Assembly: GCA_964395045.1 (NCBI GenBank)
Contig: CAYNBE010000244.1
Span: forward strand, 1 to 5,164
Source: UBA1413 sp964395045
GTDB lineage: Bacteria > Bacteroidota > Bacteroidia > Bacteroidales > Prolixibacteraceae
DNA length: 5,164 nucleotides
Direction of reading: 5' to 3'
The notes beneath the pieces are model-generated. The model was not told the origin of the DNA. It saw nothing but the letters and a program-made list of their open reading frames with translations, and ran no database searches. The translations under genes were made by a program, and so were the position numbers. Shown here in pieces: positions 1 to 5,164 of this stretch; position 1 is the first letter of the stretch; the number at the start of each line of letters is the position of its first letter.

Positions 1-2
1 AA

Positions 3-10
3 TATGTTTG
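3..10 (+). promoter_or_regulatory. Candidate Bacteroidota-type -7 promoter box for gdhA
   Basis: The octamer TATGTTTG matches the TAnnTTTG -7 consensus recognised by the primary sigma factor of Bacteroidota exactly. A transcript starting about 5-8 bases downstream would have a leader of roughly 30 bases before the ATG at 47, a plausible length. The partner -33 TTG/TTTG element would lie left of the window edge and cannot be seen, so the call rests on one half-site and its position. Confidence 0.5.
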
Positions 11-46
11 AAATTTTAAGAACATAAAAAACTAAAGAAATTGGTT

Positions 47-1402
47 ATGGAAAAAAAAGCAGCAGAATTTGTGGAAAATTTTATGTCGAACATTGTGTCC
101 AGGGATCCTCTTGAAAAGGAGTTTCACCAGGCAGTTCATGAGGTCGTTGAGAGTTTGGCCTCGTTTGTGATTCAAAATCCGGTTTATCAGAAAGCGAAGA
201 TCCTTGAAAGGATGGCAGAGCCGGAAAGGATCATCATTTTCAGGGTACCCTGGACCAACGACCGTGGTGAGGTTGAAATCAACCGGGGTTACCGGATACA
301 GATGAACAGTGCCATCGGGCCTTACAAAGGGGGTCTACGGCTTCATCCATCGGTGAACCTGAGCATTCTTAAGTTTCTTGCTTACGAACAGGTGTTGAAG
401 AACAGCTTGACTACACTTCCCATGGGTGGTGGAAAAGGAGGATCCGATTTCAACCCAAAAGGAAAATCCGACAATGAAGTGATGCGTTTCTGTCAGTCGT
501 TTATGAGTGAGCTATACCGGCATATCGGACCGGATACGGATGTTCCGGCAGGAGATATCGGCGTTGGCGGGCGTGAAATCGGGTTTTTATATGGTCAGTA
601 TAAGAGATTACGGAACGAGTTTTCGGGAACCTTTACCGGAAAGGGACAGGGGTGGGGAGGAAGTCCTCTCAGGCCTGAAGCCACCGGATATGGTGCCACT
701 TATTTTGCCAGCGAAATGCTGGATACAATCGGCGACAGCATCGACGGGAAAACCGTGGTTATCTCGGGTTCGGGGAATGTGGCGCAGTATGCAGTCGAAA
801 AAGTCACCCAGATGGGGGGAAAAGTGGTCACGCTTTCCGATTCGAATGGATATATCTATGACCCGGAAGGAATCAACAGAGAAAAGCTGGAGTATGTTTT
901 GGAGCTTAAAAACGTATGGCGGGGAAGGATCAGGGAATATGCGAACGAATTCCATGGGGTCAAATATTTTGAGAATCAACGTCCGTGGTCGGTTCCGTGC
1001 CAGATTGCCATGCCCTGCGCAACGCAGAATGAAATAGATGAAAACGATGCCCGCACCCTGGTGGCCAATGGCTGCAAATGTGTGTCCGAAGGGGCCAACA
1101 TGCCATCCACTCCCGGAGCGATCCATGTTTTCCAGTCAAACAAATTGCTGTACGCACCGGGAAAGGCTGCCAACGCAGGCGGAGTTGCAACTTCGGGGCT
1201 TGAAATGACCCAAAACTCCATGAGGCTGACCTGGACCCGGGAGGAAGTCGATTCGCGGCTTCATTCCATCATGAAAAACATACACCAAACCTGCGTGCAA
1301 TACGGCAGGGAAAGCGATGGCTATGTCAACTATGTGAAAGGTGCCAATATCGGAGGATTCCTGAAGGTGGCAAATGCCATGCTTGCGCAGGGAATAGTTT
1401 GA
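47..1402 (+). CDS. gdhA: Glutamate dehydrogenase, hexameric type, probably NADP(H)-dependent
   Basis: This enzyme makes glutamate by reductive amination of 2-oxoglutarate with ammonium, or runs the reverse reaction, in the cytoplasm. The 451-residue product has the normal length of the small hexameric family (E. coli GdhA is 447). The N-terminal substrate domain carries GPYKGG (Lys94), QVLKN (Lys118), GGGKGG (catalytic Lys130) and PAGDIG (catalytic Asp170). The nucleotide domain has the Rossmann loop GSGNVA at 241-246, and Ser383 lies in a conserved glutamate-pocket segment. After the second Rossmann strand the sequence reads SDSNG (264-268). This resembles the Asp-Ser of NADP-specific E. coli GdhA rather than the SGPDG of NAD-specific Clostridium symbiosum GDH, so I infer NADP(H) preference. 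The ATG at 47 is preferred; the in-frame TTG at 41 would add only two residues. The gene is intact, has its own candidate promoter, and ends 20 bases before a terminator, so it looks monocistronic. Confidence 0.96.
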   Translation: MEKKAAEFVENFMSNIVSRDPLEKEFHQAVHEVVESLASFVIQNPVYQKAKILERMAEPERIIIFRVPWTNDRGEVEINRGYRIQMNSAIGPYKGGLRLHPSVNLSILKFLAYEQVLKNSLTTLPMGGGKGGSDFNPKGKSDNEVMRFCQSFMSELYRHIGPDTDVPAGDIGVGGREIGFLYGQYKRLRNEFSGTFTGKGQGWGGSPLRPEATGYGATYFASEMLDTIGDSIDGKTVVISGSGNVAQYAVEKVTQMGGKVVTLSDSNGYIYDPEGINREKLEYVLELKNVWRGRIREYANEFHGVKYFENQRPWSVPCQIAMPCATQNEIDENDARTLVANGCKCVSEGANMPSTPGAIHVFQSNKLLYAPGKAANAGGVATSGLEMTQNSMRLTWTREEVDSRLHSIMKNIHQTCVQYGRESDGYVNYVKGANIGGFLKVANAMLAQGIV

Positions 1403-1422
1403 TTTTCTGATATTTAATTTGT

Positions 1423-1458
1423 AAAGAGGCTCCGGTTGAACCGGTGCCTCTTTTTTTT
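1423..1458 (+). terminator. Rho-independent terminator of gdhA
   Basis: An 8-bp outer stem (AAAGAGGC at 1423-1430 with GCCTCTTT at 1446-1453) is followed, after a single T-T mismatch, by a 4-bp CCGG/CCGG inner stem around a TTGAA loop. Eight consecutive T bases run from 1451 to 1458. It starts 20 bases after the gdhA stop and separates gdhA transcription from the efflux operon. Confidence 0.9.
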
Positions 1459-1677
1459 ATAATATTTTCCGTTGCTGCTATGAAAACTGACTCTGTCTAT
1501 CAAGCCGGCACTGAAAAAGTTCTGTTTACGGATATTTTTCCGCCGTTTATCGGTAAAGGTGACAGGAAAAAACCATAACCTCTTCATCTTTGGATTCAGA
1601 AAAAGCATGAACGGGGAGGATGAAAGGATATGCGGGAAGAAATACAATAGTCAGGATATTATTTTTTTCGAAAAGCC

Positions 1678-2409
1678 ATGATAGTCTTAAACAATGTTCA
1701 CAAATCGTATGTCACAGGGAACAATTCACTGCATGTTTTAAAAGGGATAAACCTTGAAATCGGTGCAGGTGAATTTGTTTCCATTATGGGACCATCCGGG
1801 TCAGGAAAATCGACCCTACTCAATATTCTCGGAATTCTCGATGATTATGATGAAGGTTTGTACACCCTTGACGGAAAGCAGATCAGGGGATTGAACGAGA
1901 CGAATGCAGCCAGAACACGAAATGAAATGATTGGTTTTGTTTTTCAGTCGTTTAACCTGATCTCGTTTAAAAATGCCAGGGAAAATGTGGCTTTACCCCT
2001 CTATTATCAGAAAGTCAGCCGGAAGAAACGCAACCTGATTGCAATGGAGTACCTCGATCGCTTCGGTCTGAAAGAATGGGCCGACCATCTTCCAGGTGAA
2101 CTTTCCGGGGGACAGAAACAAAGGGTGGCCATTGCCCGTGCCCTGATATCAAAACCAAAAATTATCCTGGCCGATGAACCAACCGGAGCTTTGGACACAG
2201 CCACTTCCTTTGAGGTGATGGAAATCCTGAAAGAAGTGAATGACCAGGGTATTACAGTCATCATTGTCACACATGAGCACGATATTGCTGCAATGACCCG
2301 AAAAATCATCCGGCTGAAAGACGGGATGATCGAAGAGACCATCATTAACGGGGAGTTGAAGATGTACCGCGAAAGGATAAAAAACGACAAATCTTTCAGC
2401 TATGTTTGA
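1678..2409 (+). CDS. ABC transporter ATP-binding protein, MacB/LolD type
   Basis: This 243-residue cytoplasmic ATPase should power the permeases encoded immediately downstream. All nucleotide-binding motifs are intact: Walker A GPSGSGKST at 38-46, Q-loop Gln90 in VFQSFNLI, signature LSGGQ at 142-146, Walker B IILADE at 162-167 with catalytic Glu167, D-loop ALD at 171-173 and switch His199. The FVFQSFNLI context and DEPTGALD are typical of the LolD/MacB/FtsE group of mechanotransmission-type ABC ATPases. Length is near the usual 220-240, with a short basic tail (about 222-243) after the core. The start is the ATG at 1678; no Shine-Dalgarno site precedes it, which is normal for Bacteroidota. 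Its last 8 bases overlap the first permease gene, suggesting translational coupling. A LolD role in lipoprotein release is an alternative, but the adaptor gene downstream favours efflux. The substrate is unknown. Confidence 0.93.
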   Translation: MIVLNNVHKSYVTGNNSLHVLKGINLEIGAGEFVSIMGPSGSGKSTLLNILGILDDYDEGLYTLDGKQIRGLNETNAARTRNEMIGFVFQSFNLISFKNARENVALPLYYQKVSRKKRNLIAMEYLDRFGLKEWADHLPGELSGGQKQRVAIARALISKPKIILADEPTGALDTATSFEVMEILKEVNDQGITVIIVTHEHDIAAMTRKIIRLKDGMIEETIINGELKMYRERIKNDKSFSYV

Positions 2410-3658
2410 TGTAGATATCTGGCAGGAAATTTTCAGTACCATCCGGAAGAACAAGTTGCGTACTTTTCTGACCAGCTTTTCAGTGGCATGGGGAATTTTC
2501 ATGCTGATGGTATTGCTGGGTTCGGGGAACGGGTTGCAGAATGGTGTCAGGGAGGAGTTTGCCGATGAAGCGGTAAACATCATGTGGCTCTGGACCGGTG
2601 AGACCTCTATTCCGTACAAAGGACTCAAGGAGGGTCGTGAGGTGAAGTTCAACAATGAAGATTACAGCTATCTGACCACACGGACCGACGAAATTGAACA
2701 GGTTTCTTCCCGTTTTTATCTGAGAGGGGATATCACCTATTCATATGGAAAGGAATATGGTTCATTTTCTACCAGTACCTGTCATCCCTCGCTGATGGAA
2801 ATGGAAAAAATCAAGCTTACCAGGGGAAGGTTTATCAACGAACTGGATATCAGTGAATATCGTAAGGTGATTGTTATTGGGGATGATATCCGGAAAGCAC
2901 TTTTCAAGCATGAAGATCCGATGGGGAAATACATTAAGGTAGGAAGTGTGCCGTTCAAAGTCGTCGGCGTGTCACTTGATCCGGGATCGGATGATAACCG
3001 ACAGGCTTACATGCCTTTCACGACTGCCCAGCGGTTGTTCAACGGGGGCGACAGGGTTCATAACTTTACCCTGACCACCCAGATGGTAAAAACGGAAAAG
3101 GAAGCAACGGAGATCAGCGACAGAATCAGGGAGCAACTGGCCAGGCGTCACGATTTTGATCCATCTGACAAGCGGGCAATGGGGTCGTTCAATATGTTGA
3201 CCGAATATATCCGGACCATGAAAATTTTTCAGGCTATAAAAATATTTGTTTGGATTATTGGGATCGGGACACTCATTGCGGGGATCGTCGGGGTGAGCAA
3301 CATCATGCTCATTCTGGTGAAGGAAAGAACACGCGAAATCGGTATCCGGAAGGCTTTGGGGGCATCACCCGCCTCTGTGATCGGCCTGGTCCTGCTTGAA
3401 TCAGTGCTGATTACCACTGTGGCAGGTTACATCGGCCTTGTGCTGGGGGTTGGACTGATGGAGGGGGTTCATTTCGGGCTTGAGCAAATGTTTGCGGCAG
3501 GTGGGGGCGACCAGATCTTTTTCCGGAATCCCACTGTGGATTTCATGACTGCTGTATCAGCCACAATTATCCTGATTTTTTCAGGAGCACTGGCTGGGTA
3601 TATTCCTGCCCGGCGGGCAGCCAACGTAAAACCGATTGAGGCACTTCGTGACGAATAA
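2402..3658 (+). CDS. ABC transporter permease, MacB type (first of two)
   Basis: This 418-residue inner-membrane protein has MacB/LolC-type permease architecture without a fused ATPase. A short cytoplasmic N-terminal helix (KNKLR) leads into TM1 (about 21-42), followed by a large periplasmic MacB_PCD-like domain (about 45-270) and three further helices (about 281-305, 325-352 and 380-401) forming the FtsX-like domain. Family hallmarks are GVSNIMLILVKERTREIGIRKALGA (297-321) and the C-terminal PARRAANVKPIEALR (402-416). The start overlaps the upstream ATPase stop by 8 bases, in another frame. It is paralogous to the next gene, so the working pump probably contains one copy of each. Function is inferred from family and context: it should convert ATP-driven movement into periplasmic conformational change that drives substrate through an adaptor and outer-membrane channel, rather than form a classical pore. 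Confidence 0.92.
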   Translation: MFDVDIWQEIFSTIRKNKLRTFLTSFSVAWGIFMLMVLLGSGNGLQNGVREEFADEAVNIMWLWTGETSIPYKGLKEGREVKFNNEDYSYLTTRTDEIEQVSSRFYLRGDITYSYGKEYGSFSTSTCHPSLMEMEKIKLTRGRFINELDISEYRKVIVIGDDIRKALFKHEDPMGKYIKVGSVPFKVVGVSLDPGSDDNRQAYMPFTTAQRLFNGGDRVHNFTLTTQMVKTEKEATEISDRIREQLARRHDFDPSDKRAMGSFNMLTEYIRTMKIFQAIKIFVWIIGIGTLIAGIVGVSNIMLILVKERTREIGIRKALGASPASVIGLVLLESVLITTVAGYIGLVLGVGLMEGVHFGLEQMFAAGGGDQIFFRNPTVDFMTAVSATIILIFSGALAGYIPARRAANVKPIEALRDE

Positions 3659-3659
3659 G

Positions 3660-3680
3660 GTTGCAAAGACTAAATGCAAC
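3660..3680 (+). repeat. Small inverted repeat between the two permease genes
   Basis: GTTGCA (3660-3665) and TGCAAC (3675-3680) are perfect 6-base arms around a 9-base spacer, beginning two bases after the first permease stop. No T-tract follows, so it does not look like a terminator. It could be a weak RNA hairpin or processing site in the 70-base junction, or chance. Confidence 0.3.
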
Positions 3681-3728
3681 ATAGCAAAACACTAAAAGCA
3701 GATACAATTACTTATAACAGCATCAGGA

Positions 3729-4997
3729 ATGTTTGATTTTGACCGTTGGAATGAAATTTGGCATGCACTGGCAAAGAACAAGATTCGCAGCCTGTTAACA
3801 GCATTTGGTGTTTTCTGGGGAATTTTTATGCTGGTTGTCATGTCGGGTGCTGGGAACGGACTCCGGAACGGCCTGGTCGAAGGAGTAGCAAAATTTGCCA
3901 CCAATTCGGCCTTTATGTGGACGGAGAGAACCAGTGAACCCTATAAAGGTTTTATCAGAGGCAGACGATGGAATATGGATTCTGAGGATCTTGATGTTCT
4001 GCGGAACAAAGTCCCTGAAATTGAAATCCTGTCACCAAAAAACTTCGGCAGCCGAAGCAACAGCGGACCCAACACTATCAGGGGAAAACTGAACGGCTCT
4101 TTCAATATCAAGGGTGATTACCCCGATTATCTGAAGATCGATCCTGCCACCCTGGTGAAGGGTCGCTGGATAAATGAGATAGATATCCGTGAAAAACGAA
4201 AAGTATGCGCCATCGGAACCAAGGTTTATGAACAGATGTTTAAACCCGATGAAAATCCCCTGGGTGAATATCTGAAAATTTCAGGTGTTTATTATCAGGT
4301 GATAGGGGTTATCAAACCGGAAACCAGGGTCAACATTAACGGACGTACCGAAGAATCGATATTCATGCCGTTCACCACCATGCAGCAGACCTATAACATG
4401 GGGAATGAGATACATATCATCGCTTTTACTGCTAAAAAGGGTGTTCCTGTCAGTGTTGTGGAAGAAAAGGTGAAAGAAATAGTGAAAAAGAGGCACTCTG
4501 TTTCTCCTACCGATGTTCAGGCCATCCGAAGTATTAACATTGAGAAGCAATTTATGCAGATGCGGGGTTTGTTTATCGGAATCAATATCCTGACCTGGAT
4601 TGTCGGGATCGGGACCTTGCTGGCCGGAGTGATCGGTGTGAGCAATATCATGCTGGTAATCGTTAAGGAAAGAACCAGGGAAATTGGGGTCCAAAGGGCA
4701 CTCGGGGCACGGCCCGTTACCATTATTACCCAGGTGATGCTCGAAAGTGTTGCCCTAACCACTGTTGCCGGTTATATCGGACTTTCTGTGGGAGTAGGGT
4801 TACTCGAGTTAGTCAGCAAGGTCATCGATAGCCAGCCGCGGGAAGGAAATGAAATATTCTTCAGGAACCCGGAGATCAGCATCGGTGTTGCACTGGCTGC
4901 ACTGGCTGTATTGGTGGTGGCCGGTTTGTTCGCCGGGTCAATCCCCGCCAAAAGGGCTCTTCAGATCAAACCCATTGAAGCCCTGCGTGAAGAATAA
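3729..4997 (+). CDS. ABC transporter permease, MacB type (second of two)
   Basis: This 422-residue inner-membrane protein has the same layout as its upstream neighbour: TM1 at about 21-42, a periplasmic domain at about 45-275, and three C-terminal helices (about 284-311, 328-358 and 383-404). The hallmarks are GVSNIMLVIVKERTREIG (303-320) and PAKRALQIKPIEALR (406-420). The two permeases align without gaps over at least the first 74 residues, with about 29 of the first 48 identical, and are again very similar in the last 130 residues. The periplasmic domain is more divergent and about six residues longer here. This points to an old tandem duplication whose products now probably act as a heterodimer over one ATPase dimer. 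The ATG at 3729 aligns with the start of the paralogue. The gene lies 70 bases after the first permease and 75 bases before the adaptor, with no terminator between. Confidence 0.92.
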   Translation: MFDFDRWNEIWHALAKNKIRSLLTAFGVFWGIFMLVVMSGAGNGLRNGLVEGVAKFATNSAFMWTERTSEPYKGFIRGRRWNMDSEDLDVLRNKVPEIEILSPKNFGSRSNSGPNTIRGKLNGSFNIKGDYPDYLKIDPATLVKGRWINEIDIREKRKVCAIGTKVYEQMFKPDENPLGEYLKISGVYYQVIGVIKPETRVNINGRTEESIFMPFTTMQQTYNMGNEIHIIAFTAKKGVPVSVVEEKVKEIVKKRHSVSPTDVQAIRSINIEKQFMQMRGLFIGINILTWIVGIGTLLAGVIGVSNIMLVIVKERTREIGVQRALGARPVTIITQVMLESVALTTVAGYIGLSVGVGLLELVSKVIDSQPREGNEIFFRNPEISIGVALAALAVLVVAGLFAGSIPAKRALQIKPIEALREE

Positions 4998-5004
4998 ACA
5001 TGAT

Positions 5005-5040
5005 TTAACCATTGAATTCATTACCATTAAAGTTGGTTAA
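5005..5040 (+). repeat. Inverted repeat before the adaptor gene
   Basis: TTAACCA (5005-5011) and TGGTTAA (5034-5040) form perfect 7-base arms separated by 22 bases, within the 75-base gap between the second permease and the adaptor gene. The region is AT-rich and no T-tract follows, so it is not a convincing terminator. A weak RNA hairpin, a protein-binding site or chance are all possible. Confidence 0.3.
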
Positions 5041-5072
5041 CAACGAAAAAACAGAAAAATAAACAAACAGCC

Positions 5073-5164
5073 ATGAAAAAGTTTTTTAAAATTGCGGTAT
5101 TGGATTTATTGGGACTGATTTTTATTCGATCCCTGTGGTTTTTATATAAAAAATCACAACCCAA
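5073..5164 (+). CDS. Efflux periplasmic adaptor subunit, HlyD/MacA type (N-terminus only)
   Basis: Only the first 30 complete codons are present; the frame is open to the window edge. The peptide starts MKKFFKIAVL, continues through a mostly hydrophobic stretch (about 7-25) and reaches YKKSQP. A short basic N-terminus, one membrane anchor and a Lys-rich exit are typical of Bacteroidota HlyD/MacA-like adaptors, which link an inner-membrane pump to a TolC-like outer-membrane channel from the periplasm. The call depends heavily on position after an ATPase and two MacB-type permeases, since no barrel-sandwich or hairpin domain is visible yet. The ATG at 5073 lies behind an A-rich leader without a Shine-Dalgarno site, as elsewhere in the window. 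Oddly, Asp11 and Arg19 fall inside the presumed membrane segment. Alternatives are another small membrane-anchored protein or a decaying copy. Confidence 0.7.
   Translation, partial: MKKFFKIAVLDLLGLIFIRSLWFLYKKSQP

Noticed and set aside
41..46. TTG at 41 as the gdhA start
   Set aside because: ATG is six bases downstream, the extension adds only two residues, and no ribosome-binding feature favours TTG.
608..1126. Long minus-strand open frame of 172 codons inside gdhA
   Set aside because: It is antisense to a clear, fully conserved enzyme gene and its translation shows no family features; it is a by-product of codon bias.
1480..1578. Plus-strand 32-codon open frame starting at an ATG after the terminator
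   Set aside because: It is too short to support, has no recognisable motif or start signal, and ends well before the next gene.
1414..1647. Minus-strand open frame of 77 codons in the spacer after gdhA
   Set aside because: It ends inside the gdhA terminator stem, is rich in Phe, Lys and Arg from AT-rich sequence, and resembles no family I recognise.
2149..2655. Minus-strand open frame of 168 codons across the ATPase-permease junction
   Set aside because: It is antisense to two well-supported genes, including the ATPase Walker B region, with no recognisable domain.
4281..4694. Minus-strand open frame of 137 codons inside the second permease
   Set aside because: It is antisense to conserved permease sequence; its His/Asp-rich composition is what reverse reading of this codon usage gives.
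1678..5164. LolCDE lipoprotein-release system instead of an efflux pump
   Set aside because: ATPase and permease families fit both, but a probable HlyD-type adaptor as the fourth gene fits MacAB-like efflux better. Not fully excluded, because only 30 adaptor codons are visible.
1..5164. CRISPR arrays, tRNA or rRNA genes, insertion sequences, attachment sites, riboswitches
   Set aside because: I saw no regularly spaced repeats, transposase-like frames, terminal inverted repeats with target duplications, or RNA gene signatures; gaps between genes are at most 275 bases.

Overview
The window looks like an ordinary chromosomal segment from a member of the Bacteroidota, most likely Bacteroidales-like. 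Four things suggest this: the style of the glutamate dehydrogenase, an exact TAnnTTTG-type -7 box ahead of it, A-rich leaders without Shine-Dalgarno sites, and an ABC efflux cassette laid out as ATPase, permease, permease, HlyD-type adaptor, which is common in that phylum. Genus or species cannot be called from the sequence. All genes lie on the + strand.

Positions 1-1458 form a self-contained unit: a candidate promoter (3-10), a full-length hexameric glutamate dehydrogenase gene (47-1402, predicted NADP(H)-preferring) and a strong Rho-independent terminator (1423-1458). Positions 1459-1677 (219 bases) hold no gene or promoter that I can support.

Positions 1678-5164 are an efflux operon that runs off the right edge. 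It contains a MacB/LolD-type ATPase (1678-2409), two tandem paralogous MacB-type permeases (2402-3658 and 3729-4997), and the first 30 codons of a probable HlyD/MacA-type periplasmic adaptor (5073 to the edge). The ATPase and first permease overlap by 8 bases; the later junctions are 70 and 75 bases, each with a small inverted repeat. The expected product is a tripartite pump: an ATPase dimer under two different four-helix permeases, joined by the adaptor to an outer-membrane channel that would be encoded elsewhere, probably downstream. The substrate cannot be read from the sequence.

I did not find a new type of system. The points most worth checking are the charged residues inside the adaptor's membrane anchor, the divergence of the two permeases around a shared periplasmic motif, and where transcription of the efflux operon begins.
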